Counted from the stretch's first letter, positions 49,760 to 61,225 are shown. The stretch: 64,000 nt of DNA from Stenopsyche tienmushanensis (GCA_008973525.1 WACJ01000058.1:1-64000), one strand, 5' to 3'. A program made the numbers and translations. Notes: generated by a model not told the origin, from the sequence alone.

Positions 49760-51235
49760 GACCAATGATTAAATATTTTTTTAAAATGTTTTAATAATAA
49801 TTCTTCAAATTTAAATCTTAACGAAGTGATAAAATCAATATAAATCCATTTTATGTTGTGTTTTGTGACAAGCCGTGAAGATATACTTTTTTCGTGCATT
49901 GATACTGATATACGAAATGTGAGGCGAATTTGTCACACATTATTCCACAAATCTGTGAATTATTAAGACTGATTTAAAACTAACGATGATTCGATATCAT
50001 CATATAAAAAGTGAGCTTTCAAAGGTTTTGTGGATTAAAGTTTGGCACATATTCCGTATGCCATTATTACTGCACGAAAAATATATCTTCGCGAATAATT
50101 AAAAAATAATAATATCTTTGCTATTCCATCGAATGGTTTAAATTGGGATTGAGTCATTTTTTTAATATCTTAGACAAAAAACAATAATTCTATCGAAGCA
50201 TCTAAATAATTCAGCTCGTCTTTCGATCTCAAGGCAGTGACTTCTCATTAAGTTACTAATTGAACTTGAGTTTAATGGAGATTTTTTATGGAAGCTTTTT
50301 TGCGAAAACAAAACCTTCCGAATTAAAGCCTCGAGGAAGTAAAACATCCCTGATTAATTGCGCCTAATCTCATTTTTTACTAATGTGAAAACCCCATTTT
50401 CTTCCCAAGAGAGCGAATAAAAAGAAATATATACAAGCGTCACCGTGTCAACTCAAATACAAGCAATCTTCTTTGATTTTTTTCGCACTAAAACGGTTAA
50501 ATTTGTCACTAAAACCTGAATAGCGTATTTTAATTATTTATGAATAATACTATCAACAATACTAATTAATCTATTGCAAATACAATGAAAATAGTGTGAC
50601 CTGAATATTATGTCTGATATATATGTAAGTGTAATTTAATAATTCCACACAATAGGAAATCCTCTTCTCGATCATATTTTATATTTGTTATTATTAATTT
50701 TTTTTTATAACACTGTGTGGTTGTTATCTTTTAAATACAATGTAAAAACACCAAATCTAAATAAGGCTATATTTGTAAATAAATAAATTAACCCTATGGT
50801 CTTCATTTTTAATTATTTTCATCTGCAGAATATATACTTTTCGATAAAAAAACGTATAAAAATTACGTGCATTTGCATGGTAATGAGCATGAATACATCA
50901 GCGTGATTTAATAGAACGCGTGCACGGGACACGTTTGAAGCATTTGGTAAGATCGACTCAATTGTGTAAATAAGATCAATAAGTTAATGATCATATGAAT
51001 ATATAATATTATAATAAAATATGAATTATTAAAATAAAATCGTGAGTCGTCCTCACGAGTCTCGTGTATTAGCAATTTGTCATGTATGTAGGTATGCGAA
51101 ATTAAAGTCAGTCGAAGTCAGCTCGAAGTTGATCGAAGTCAAGTTTAGCTCGATAATTTGTCGTGTGTGATTGAATTTGCAAAACAAAAATATTAAAATA
51201 TCTTAATTAAGTAATGAAAGGTAGAGAAGTTCGAA
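49760..51235. other. AT-rich downstream flank, nothing recognised
   Basis: No gene or repeat supported. Frames of 61-73 codons look random. Confidence 0.4.
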
Positions 51236-51239
51236 AAAT

Positions 51240-51989
51240 TAAAAAAAAAAAGCGCGGGTAACGAGATAAAACCATAAGAGTCTTTCTAATACAAAATCAG
51301 CTTGTATAGCCCGAAAACAACAGTTAATCGAAGATAATCAAATTTTTGAGAAAGCCGAAGATCTATTATATGCGCCTGGAATCAATGATTGATCGGTAAG
51401 TCACTAAAATTGATAATTTTATCGTATTGAAGCATTAAACGAGATTATCTTGAAACTGCTTTTTCAAAATGTTCGCCAGTTGTAGTTTAAAAAGTTATTG
51501 ATCGATCTGGCTGAAATTTTAGGATGTTTCTCACTATAATATTATCTAGTCAACTAAGCTAAACTATTTAGATTTTCACGTAAATAAATTATTTTTTGTG
51601 GTAAAAATTATTAAGAAAATCTTAAAAAATATGAAAGTTTAACTAAAAAGCCTACTAAATTTTTAATTTTATACTTTTTTAAATGTTTATAGCTTAGTTG
51701 ACTGCCTAGATATATTAAAAATCAAAAAATATTTCCATTTCCGATTTCAGTTTGACATTAAACCCTCAACAAGTGGCGAGCCGTTTGATATCACGAGAAA
51801 AGACGCCCAATTGAATATCTTATAACTCCGCCATTTTGTTTTTTGTTTTTAAAAAAATAAAATAAATTAGCACTTTAAGGTTGTAGTAAAATAATGTCAA
51901 AAATTTAAAATGATACGATTATTTAATCACTACTAAAAAAATCATGAAAAACTACTCATTTTCGAGCGTCTAAAGGGATTGCTCCTCCT
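51240..51989 (+). pseudogene. Kolobok/Mutator-like remnant, copy 4 (C-terminus and 3' tail)
   Basis: The + strand end of coding (51265-51390) reads like KTIRVFLIQNQLV in shifted frame, then [20 protein letters not shown] and YAPGIND with a stop. It is about 90 percent identical by eye to the inverse of 41370-41480. The non-coding tail to 51989 is collinear with 41014-41360, apart from the longer hairpin interior and a ~120-bp extra segment near 51840-51965. The edge GGGATTGCTCCTCCTT abuts TTAA (51990-51993). Only the last part of the protein is present. Confidence 0.65.
51549..51702. repeat. Inverted-repeat segment nested in Kolobok-like copy 4
   Basis: The arms GTCAACTAAGC and GCTTAGTTGAC enclose about 130 nt of AT-rich sequence. 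At the matching place in copy 3 the interior is only 18 nt. Confidence 0.7.
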
Positions 51990-51999
51990 TTAACGATTG

Positions 52000-52415
52000 T
52001 CTTCTTTTAGCATATATATCTTTACGTATTTCATTATATTATTCTAAAATCTGTTGTAATTCTAATCTTCTTTACATTATAGGATCATTTTCTAATTTAA
52101 AAAAATCGAATTTAATAGCCAATTTTATGTCTTCATTGATTTTCTAATGTGGAATATGTAGCTACTTCGCTGCAATTTTTTCTTGAGTCATTAACTGTGG
52201 TAGATTCATTTAATATTTCGAATAATTCGTCTTTGTTCAACGTACAATCCTCCAATATTTCTTGGATGTCATGAATATCCATGTCATCAAAACCTTCTCT
52301 ACCAATATTCATCTTCAATCGATGGTAAAACATTTTCTCTAGGGACTACGTCTAGCCACAGCCTTTTCCAGCAAGAATTTAAAGTGGGATGTTTTATTTC
52401 TAACAGATGAAGTGT
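52000..52415 (-). pseudogene. Tigger/pogo-like transposase C-terminal remnant
   Basis: The minus strand reads HPTLNSCWKRLWLDVV near 52395-52350, then an open 66-codon frame (52333-52133) with DMDIHDIQEILEDCTLNKDE followed by LFEILNE. After frame breaks it continues with LELQQILE and YNEIRKDIYAKRRQ down to about 52000. The W-K-x-LWPD/LWLD-V block followed by an acidic DIxELLExxxxxLTxDEL-type segment is the usual C-terminus of Tigger/jerky-like transposases (family knowledge). The catalytic domain is absent. Confidence 0.55.
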
Positions 52416-52424
52416 TATATAAAG

Positions 52425-52525
52425 CGTGTTGTAAAAAACATATAACGATTTATACAAAGCGTGTTATACAAGACCCAAGTATACAAGATAAATTATATCA
52501 AAAAGCACGCTTTTTACAAGGGTAA
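52425..52525. repeat. Cluster of AAAGCGTGTT direct and inverted motifs
   Basis: TATAAAGCGTGTTGTAAAAA (52420s) and ATACAAAGCGTGTTATACAA (52450s) are direct relatives. AAAAGCACGCTTTTTACAAG (52500s) is partly inverted. It may be the terminal region of the adjacent Tigger-like element. Confidence 0.4.
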
Positions 52526-52529
52526 AATT

Positions 52530-54555
52530 TAGCATATTTAAAACATCATCTAATTCGATTTTGATGCGTTTTTCTACAATATCGTAAGCTGCTATTCAAT
52601 TAAATAGATTTTCCACATGAGCTATCTCATAATACGTTTTACTCTTTTACACATGATAATCAATTTTCTAAGTGCCCACAGACATTTCAATGCCTATTCA
52701 ATCGTTAGTAGAGACGTTATTTGCAGACTTGTATAATTCAAAGAATTAACGACGCTTCAATTGCCATAGAATTAATTTCCTGCACAATGATATCGAATTT
52801 TCAGGTCTGTCTGATAATTATTTCGCATTTTTGTGCAAAATTCGCGATCGTATTTGGAAATATTAAAAATATCTATCTGGAAAGGTCAAAAATTTGGCAT
52901 CGTCTAGCTAATTCTGAGCAAACATCCTTTAAATTAACATCCGAAGTTCAATTATCATTTGAGTTGTCATTAATGTGTGCGCGAAAATAGGTCGTATCAT
53001 CATTCATGCCCACAAGAGGCTTGCTTACAGTTGATTTGGTCCATTGAAATTAGTGCGAGTCCTTAATGTAGGAAACAATGTATACGCCATTGATATTTAT
53101 TGATCTGGATTGGGAGAACACAAGCATGATGAAAAGGGTCGTTGTCGTAAATCCGCTAGGGATTGTCCCGGTGGGCTTACAAATATTTACATATCGGTTG
53201 GTAAAATAGATCCTTCGAACATGGGTGTTTGATTAATGTACAGTGTTACGAGGTATGTTTTGGATGTTTTGGCTAATTAAAATGAAAGCTTTTAAAGTTG
53301 ACCTTTACATAACATTTTTTGTATTGACCATTATTGATTTTAAAAATATTTTTACATTCAAACTTTATAAACAACCCTTAATATTTGATAAATATACAAC
53401 ATCTTTTAACATAGTATTAAAAATGCTCGCTAGATGGCATCAGCATTCCAATACCATAAAATAAGCCTGATTTTCTTAAATTTCCATTGATGAAGTTTGA
53501 CCCATAGCTTTTTCAAAGTGGTTTCCAATATTTTTTTTTTAATAAATGCATATAAAAATTCAATTTGTACACTGTTCTGCTTACGGATATTTAACGTTTG
53601 CTCATAAAATACATTTAGGTAATTTACGCTTTTAAATGCAACGGCACGCCATGAAAGCAATTGTTTGCTTTATTAGCATAATTTTTAATATGTACGATGA
53701 TGCTATTTTTTTAACAATATTCCTAATAAAAATATATTTAATTTTAATCTTATCCTTTTTAATGTGTCATATATTTTATTGAATTAATAAGATATTTCTA
53801 GGGAAAGAATATTTCACGTGGTGGTTTTTCATTACCTTCAGCATATAATTAAGCTCAGATTAGGATTGTATAATAAGAAATTTAGGCAAGAAAGACTTTA
53901 TGAGTCTTTTTAATTTTAATCGCAAATAAGAAAATAAACCCAATAGATAAATAATCCAAATGCAGATTAATCGCTCATGCATTTCATGCATTTTACAATT
54001 TCTATACGTGCCTAGACAGCAAATTATTTCCATGCTAAATATGTCACACGAATCAAATAGCTTTATACAAAAATGATAAAATCACTCGATTATCCGTTGT
54101 TGATATTCAGATATCCGGAAGAATGAACTTGATGAATTATCATCCAATTACACGACATTTTACGCTCTATGCAGCAATTCTTCAAAGCAGGCTGTCAATT
54201 ATGAAAGCTCAATTTTAAACGTCAAAATTGGTACTCATGAAAGCTCCCGCTGAAAAATAAAATAGTCTCGAAGGATGCAAGTATATCCTTGATTCAATTT
54301 CTTCCAAGTCAAGTACGAATCTAATTTTAATTCCCCATTCTAAGTTCGTGCCACCATTAATTTCCAACGATGCGAATTCCGTTGTCGAAAGCGAAAATTA
54401 TACTACATACAAAATTGAATAACGGTCACCATTTTAGCAATGCCATTTTAAATTGAACGAATGTGCTATTTATAAAGGTTATTTTCTCCAATTTTCCCAG
54501 TCTTTCAATAGAAATGCTCCAAATTTATAAAAATGACATATTTTTATTTATTTAT
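52530..54555. other. AT-rich intergenic stretch
   Basis: No gene supported. TACGAGGTATGTTTTGGATG at 53248-53267 resembles a mariner terminal repeat but has no partner. Confidence 0.35.
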
Positions 54556-54560
54556 AAACT

Positions 54561-55170
54561 TTAATTCAGAAAAATAAAATATTACAAGGTAAAATAGTAG
54601 TTGGTGTTGCATATGTTGCTCCAGACGGAAGTGGTGTGTACAGAAAAGATTGGATCATTTTAATAAGATAAATAGGAAAATCAAGGGATATCATTGAATG
54701 GACCAGACCGCAGTGCCATACAGTGTCGAATGCCTTTTCGATGTCGAGTAGTACCATACCGGTACTTCTCTTCATGTTAAAGTTTCTAGTAATGTATTCA
54801 ATCAGTCTAGTCAACTGATGAGCCGTAGATTGATTTCTACGAAAACCGAATTGCTCTTTATTAATAACATTTACACTAAGTTCATCCAGTCTATTTAGAA
54901 TTAGTTTTTCAAATATTTTGCTTAGTGCAGAAATTAAACTAACCGGGCATTAATTTGTCGGGTTGCTGGCGTCTTTACCGGGTTTTGGCAATGGAATGAC
55001 TTTCGCCGATTTCCAAGTGGATGGGAAGAACTCTTTTGTCAACTGAATAATTATTTTAAATGGGAGATTTTTGATGACTGTATTATCTATAGTGTCGAAA
55101 TCTGGGGATTTCTTGCTTTTGAGTTGTCTGATTATCTTTAAAGTTTCAATAGGTGATATCAGTTTTGAAA
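54561..55170 (-). pseudogene. Jockey-like LINE fragment, copy 2, with internal deletions
   Basis: Same element as 45561-47150 and same strand. From the 3' end: ATTCAGAAAAATAAAATATT, then a direct jump to a 40-bp piece matching 46046-46090, then another jump to sequence matching 46650-47150. That last part includes the [20 protein letters not shown] and IEKAFDTVW block. Two internal deletions have removed the YADD region and most of the C-terminus. At its 5' side it retains about 60 bp (around 55095-55155) that is missing in copy 1. Confidence 0.85.
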
Positions 55171-55352
55171 GCGCATATTATAACCACAACATTCAAATTA
55201 AAAGCATCTTTCAAATCCTATTAATTATAGAGCTTCATGGTACAATGAATAAAACAAGAAATTTGATTAACATCTTGTGTATTTCCAACCTCAACATTTA
55301 TATACAAAGCCTCACTGAATTAAAATAATACTTGAGGAACTAACATCATATT

Positions 55353-55611
55353 TTAAGGGTATTTTCTCATTTTGCTGCAACGCAGATGAACTGGGACAAT
55401 CGTCTCTGTAATAAATTCTGTTTGAGGATATATTACGCTGAGTTGTATTTCTGCAATATTCTGTATCCGCTTATTTATAGTCACATTTAACAGAATAATA
55501 GCCTCATTCCGGAACGTATAAGTTCGTTTAGGTTTGTATCGCACAGGGAGATATGATGAGCATCCCTCGTTTAAAGCATTCATACAGCCCTCATCACACG
55601 CAGGGGTTGCT
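55353..55611 (-). CDS. Candidate orphan terminal exon, secreted-type cysteine pattern, unknown
   Basis: The minus strand is open from a splice-like acceptor (CTTATTTTTAG, exon start about 55611) to a TAA at 55353, about 85 codons. The sequence looks coding rather than random: ATPACDEGCMNALNEGCSSY, then LPVRYKPKRTYTFRNEAIIL, and a stretch ending TETIVPVHLRCSK. Cysteines at C, C, C near the start and one near the end, plus alternating hydrophobic strands, suggest a secreted or extracellular beta domain. I do not recognise the family. An ATG-started reading (55637) is also possible but would start in the presumed polypyrimidine tract. Upstream exons would lie at higher coordinates and were not found. 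Confidence 0.35.
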
Positions 55612-55639
55612 CTAAAAATAAGCACATACATGAACATAA

Positions 55640-56050
55640 TATGATGATAATTTGAATATTTTTCATCTGAAAAAAAAATGTATGCTATAATAATTTTGAC
55701 AAGGCATCCTGGTTCTCCTACATATTTTCAAATGTGCTCTATAAATTTATTGAAAAATATATAATAATTTTAAAGACGTAGGATGATTTGATTTGATTTT
55801 AATAATAGATCTATAAGTTTTAAATAATTCATACATTAATGAACAGCATATGTTTGAAAATTATATGTTGTTGTTATTTAGAGTATGCAAATTTGACATT
55901 TAAAACTTTAAGATAACCACATAAAAAATGGTTTTATATTAAATTTGAACACTAAAATAGAACATGTTGTGCTTTTATACATTGTTATTAAAATATAATA
56001 TCGAATTTGAAAATATATCTATCAGAATGTATTGTATTGGCGTAACAATA
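55640..56050. other. AT-rich spacer, nothing recognised
   Basis: No supported feature. Confidence 0.4.
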
Positions 56051-56055
56051 AAGTA

Positions 56056-56195
56056 TCAGGTCAGTCCAAAATTTCGTGCACATTTTTGGGAAATTTTTAA
56101 ATAGTATAAATAAACACAATTACAAAAATATTAAAGTAAATTACACTATTTAAAAAAAAATCCAAAAATGCCCACGATCTTTTGGACTGACCTGA
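56056..56195. mobile_element. 140-bp inverted-repeat MITE (TCAGGTCAGTCC family), copy 2
   Basis: The left end is TCAGGTCAGTCCAAAA and the right end TTTTGGACTGACCTGA. TA flanks both sides (56054-56055 and 56196-56197). The complementarity continues imperfectly inward (AAATTTTTAAATAGT against ACTATTTAAAAAAAAAT). Its ends match the shorter hairpin at 30371-30445. Confidence 0.82.
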
Positions 56196-56397
56196 TATTT
56201 TGAAGTTCTCATTTTTTAACGTTAAAACATCGAAAGTATAATACATATCCCCTATAATTTCAGAGAAGAAATTCGAATTATTTTAATGATTTGATACTAA
56301 AATCAATTCTTAGTCAAGGACTACATGCTTTTAGTACAATTAACTCTAAAAGTATGAGTCAAAACGAAAATCACTTGTATTAATAATTAATGTAGTA

Positions 56398-56880
56398 TTA
56401 GATTGTCCCAATAGGAATGCCGTTTTTTTACAAACTTACTTATTGACCATCAGTTGTGTCTTTCAGCCATTCCTTTGACAACATATATTGTATATTTTGT
56501 TAGTTGACTGACATCTGGAGAACGTTATTTTCTCAAAAAAAAAAAATTTCAACCCGCGTTTCAAGATGGTGGATTTTATGCTGAACAAACAATTAAATTG
56601 CAAATTGCAGCGAAATTGTATATTGTACGAATATCTTCAAAAAATTAATGCAACAATTTCAACTAAAAATATTTGTGATATACTTAGGTAATCTTGAACT
56701 GTTAGTCAATGCCAAAGATGGTTTAAATAATTTAAAAGTGAAAATTTTATTTTAGAAAATAAGGTCCGAAGTGATAGAAATATTAAAATGGATGATGATA
56801 TCCTGCGTGCTTAAATTGAATCAAATTCAACTATAATAAGCTGCATAATTCTCTTAGCAAAAAATATGATTCGTTTGTAA
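56398..56880 (+). pseudogene. Mariner-like element 5' end, truncated
   Basis: The terminal sequence TTAGATTGTCCCAATAGGAA follows TA (56396-56397), a typical mariner start. The + strand then encodes, with frame changes, NCILYEYLQKINATISTKNI, TVSQCQRWFK-stop-FKSEN and VRSDRNIKMDDDILRA-stop-IESNST. This is the N-terminal helix-turn-helix and linker of a mariner transposase. Homology fades after about 56880 and no catalytic domain is seen. The KCHRWFKKFKSG block of the 249-1142 element is clearly related. Confidence 0.65.
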
Positions 56881-56889
56881 GTACATACA

Positions 56890-57555
56890 AAAACACTGTA
56901 ATATGTTAAAGTCATATTATTAATGAAAATAATATGGAACGTTTCCATAAATATTTGTATGGCAGAGAAATTATCATCGCGGGTATTTAAATCAATTATC
57001 TATTGTATTTTTAAGATATTTCAATTATTTGGAATCGCTTTTTGCGAGTCATATATTAGCCTACGCAATATACGCCTCTTTGATTGCAATTGATTATTTT
57101 ACTCCAGATGCCTGTTTCTCTACGTTTCTTTTTTAAAATATCCACATTTTCTCAGTAGTCAAATGTTTAAATATATTTTCAACCAAAAATAAATTAGTGG
57201 TCTTAAAACTTCCATCTCAAAAATTTTAAGAGAAAAAAAAATGCGATCATAGCCGTAACAAAGGGAATGAAGTGCCCGTGGTAAGTATCTAATTTTTTAA
57301 AATTTAATTTAAAAAAAGTTGAATAATATCTATTATAAATTCAGTATATTAAATATTATTATAATTTATATTTTAAAATAATATACGAATAAAATCCCAA
57401 AAGTACCCGACTTAACATATAGATGGCAATTGCTGTTTTTATGGGTGGATGAAAGTATAGACCCATTTAGTGCGAGCTACCTATATAAATTAGCCTCTGA
57501 GAGAGCTTCCGTGATCGTACAAATCATAGAAAATGGCGCAAAAAGTCCTAAAAGA
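56890..57555. other. AT-rich spacer
   Basis: No recognised feature. The coding-like frame starting at 57430 runs into the hAT-like repeat. Confidence 0.35.
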
Positions 57556-57564
57556 GGACGGAGT

Positions 57565-58040
57565 GGTCACAAGGTTTTTGTGTCCAATCGGTCTGCTCTT
57601 CGGACCGCTGATACGACGAATGAGCGCCTCGCGATCGGACGCCATACCTGAACATGTCTACAGAACTATTACAACCTGTCATTATACAACGAAATTGTCC
57701 GAAGAAGACTGATCAGGTGGGTTGCTTAGATTTTACAATCGCTCGAAAATATCGTTGTTTTTATTTTATTGCGGCCTTATGCTGACTGGGTCGGTCCAAT
57801 GTTTAGACGATAACGAAAAAAGAGGTATTAGACAACTTAGTATTTATTTATATAAATGGACAGAGTCAATCGGTGCTGATTCATGTAAAGTAGAATGGTC
57901 AAGTAAAATAAAAAAAAAAACATGTGGAACTCTCGATCGGATTGGTATTCTGCGTTTTGCGCCCCAAGCCTAGTTGCGCCCCAAGCCTGGTTACGCCCGT
58001 AGCAGGCGCCTGCTGTGCCATTCCCTTTTTACGTCCCTGA
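57565..58040 (-). mobile_element. hAT-like non-autonomous repeat, copy 2
   Basis: Block 1 (57565-57640, GGTCACAAGG through CGCCTCGCGATCGG) and block 2 (57885-58040, GGTCAAGTAAAATAAAA through CCCTGA) match the copy at 9333-9720. The spacer between the blocks differs. The minus-strand terminus begins CAGGGACGTAAAAAGGG. A 20-bp unit (GCGCCCCAAGCCTAGTT and variant) is duplicated near the end in this copy only. Confidence 0.5.
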
Positions 58041-58697
58041 TGATGATATACAAATAGCTTTTGATCGTATTGACCTAAAATTTTCACTGAAGTGTATTAC
58101 AAAAATGATTTTTGTATTTGCTTGCCAAACAAAGAAATTAAAAAATATATTTAGTTTAGTCAGCTTCTATCGAGACACGGTTCATGAAACACATATTTTG
58201 TCAGCATTTTATCGAATTTTATTTCAATCAACTGAGATGAGAGCTTATTTCCGATTCCTAAAACTTATAATAAATTACCTTTTGTCAATAATTCATCGTA
58301 AAGGAAAAATTCACATATATAAGGATTTTGGTTTCACTATGAATTAACACTTATTATAAAATTATTATTAAAACTATTCAAGAATATGATTTGTAAGTTT
58401 CACAACAAAATTCCGATTTTTTCGATGTTATAGTGAACTTAAATCAGTGCTGGAGCACGTAACACGTAGTACGTAGTGGCCGCACAGTAGACCCTTGTTC
58501 ACTGCCTAGCTCTATACCCTTGTATTACGGAAAAAATGATACGAAATAATAGGGAGATGTCTACAGTCGTTCTGATTTGTAAATTCTTAGAATAGAGGTC
58601 TTAACTAGAAGGTACTAAAAGCGTTAGTATCGTTTCGACAGAGTGTCGGTTATCATCATAGCTTTGGCCTTCTTAGTATGTGTTGAAAGTTAGAAGT

Positions 58698-58958
58698 CAA
58701 AATGTAATCTTATTCGAAAGGAAAACAGGATACCAAAGACCGATGTAGTAAACCACGTAACATATCCTTTTACGGAATTCGACACATCAAGATTCAATCA
58801 AGTTTTAGTGAAGATGCAAGTGCCAACAAAAAAAGCTAAAACGCTTGGAACGGAACATGAAGCGCACTTTTCTCGATTGCACCTCCCACCTTCAGAAATA
58901 AATTCTTCCAATATATAAAAAACACTAAAAAATCTGCCTCCTAAATTGGTTTCCCCCC
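58698..58958 (+). pseudogene. Kolobok-like element right end, copy 5, with open frame lacking ATG
   Basis: The right edge is AATCTGCCTCCTAAATTGGT then TTCCCCCC, abutting TTAA (58959-58962). It is the inverse of the edge of copy 2 at 27243. Upstream the + strand is open for about 70 codons to a TAA near 58917 (NRIPKTDVVNHVTYPFTEFD, then TKKAKTLGTEHEAHFSRLHL, then PPSEINSSNI). There is no in-frame start, so it is probably the last exon of a decayed protein. It does not obviously match the RxARK...LLY C-terminus of copies 1-4, so the family may encode more than one product or belong to subfamilies. Confidence 0.5.
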
Positions 58959-58969
58959 TTAAACACGAT

Positions 58970-61225
58970 AGAGCTTATCTAAAAAAAATCATAAGAAAAA
59001 ATGGATGAACTTAATTTAGAATTTTTTACCCCATCCGCCATATCCGCTTATTCACCGAATTTCTCACCCTCTGATTACCATATGTACTGAGAACACTTGT
59101 TACAAAAAAGTGATTTTAATAATATACCTTGCCTTTCAATATTCATAGAGACTCAAGCTCTATAATAAACTATTTTTTTGTATTCTCAAATTTGTGGTTT
59201 CCAAATAAAAAGTCGCAGTAAATCTTACTTCTAGTTAAAAATATTAATATTTTAAGAGGAAATTTTGTACATTATTCCACAGAGATTCCTGTGAAATATT
59301 AAACTAATCTATAAATGTCGTGGTGATCCATTTTTTGAATTAGCGAAGACAAAATAAGCATGTCCTGAAGAAAAATTTTATTAAACAGGCTATATTATTG
59401 GATTAAAAAGAGCACTTGAAATATTACCATATGCTCAAGTATACTTCGGTACATTGCTGCAAAATTCAAAAATATTCTAGTTTTACAAATATATAAAGTG
59501 GAGTTTTTACATTACACTTGAAAGTTTTCATCAAGTCGGTTTATTAATATTGCCCTCGATACAGTTCACAAAGCAAATCCATTTATTTTCGTCATTTCTT
59601 CAGTAAATAGAGCTTAAAGCTCGAGGTAGATTAATGTCACGCATCCAAGAAAAAAATAATTGAGATATCTAAAAAAAACGTCTACACTTTTGTCTCGACG
59701 AATATATATTTTTTAGCATGTCACATAAATCAACCAAAACTGTGTCACATTAAAAAATAATATTTCTTTAGAAAAAGGACCAGAATAAAATTAATTGCCT
59801 TTTAGCAGAGGTTATAGGTGAAATTATCAAACAAAAGCTCCGTCAAAAAATATTATCTCGTTTCGGCTGAAATTAAAAACGCTTAAATAATATGGAAAGG
59901 TCTGATAAATTCATCACTAAAAATCTCCAAACAAAAAGCTCTCTGGTATGGAAAAGCTCATCTTTAAGCACTTCGAGAAAGACCCTCCCTCGCGGGATTC
60001 TGATGTAATATTAAATTTGAGAATTTGTAATATAAATCCACTTTATGTGTTTTTAAAGCACCTTTATTTTAGTTGAGCGACCGTTTTATTTTATTTTTGA
60101 AATAATATCGAATAAAAAATTATTTTCGCCACATTGTGACGCTAATAGAGATATAACCTTTTTAATTTCAATTTATAATGAAATCACTGATGTGAATATT
60201 AATCATTTATATAAATTAGTAGCTATTAATGACTGCAAATAATTTTAGCAGTTTTGATCGAAAAAATCAAAAGTAATATCATGGATATCCAAATATTTAC
60301 GTATAATGGAAAGCAATTCATTAAAAAAAAGGGCTCAGAACAAAGTTGCATGCTGGAAGAACCATATCCTTCAAACCGTATGGTGGTGCAGTCGCCTATT
60401 TGCGATCGAATTCCAGTTATTCAGAAAGAACGAGGTTAACTCAAATTTATCGACTAATAATTATGTGTGAATGCTATAATGAATCGATTTTAAGTGTATT
60501 ATTTAGGTTTACTTGAAGAAATTACCGATTATTGTGTACTATCGACAGTATTAATTTATTAATGTACAAGCTTCATACACGCTGCGACGGTCTTGACAGA
60601 TAAGTGCATTTGTACGGATGGTTTTGATAAATTTTAATTAGCTCACTACTCAAAGAATTAAACTTCAAACTATCGTTGATTATAATCTAAGCAGATCATT
60701 GTTTCCCATGACTATTTACTGTTTCAAATTGCAAATGATTTTTGTATTAACTCATTTATTAAAGTGAGCTCAAAAAAACCTGAGAAAACCTAAGCCGTCG
60801 ATCCTAATCCTTGAAATTTGTCACGTTCTGTAAAATATCCTCATCTTATTAAATTTGTATGTTGGTTTATCAGCTTTAAATGAGATCGACTCAATTATTG
60901 AAAATAAATCTTGAGCAATCATTTTACCTGATGTTAATCTTAAAGCCTTAATCTGGAAAGCTTAAGAAACGCTTAAGAACTGGAATTTCATCTGAAGAAA
61001 ACTGTTGCTTTTACACTACATTTAATCTTAGAAATATAGACTTTAATTAAATCTATTTTCCCAATTAAATTTATGAAACCACTTTTAAACTCTGTGACTT
61101 TAGTTCAAATTATATTTTAAAAAAGCAGCATACAGATTTAGATCCTAAATTCTTATTATAATATAAATGTTCGGGTTTAAATACAGATTATGGAAAAAAA
61201 TTCATCGCACTAACAAATTTAGGAG
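58970..61225. other. AT-rich intergenic stretch
   Basis: No gene supported. The 61-codon frame at 60254-60439 has some coding-like composition but no recognisable domain. Confidence 0.4.

Noticed and set aside
53248..53660. Mariner-like terminus TACGAGGTATGTTTTGG
   Set aside because: No inverted partner and no transposase block. A single 17-bp resemblance is not enough.
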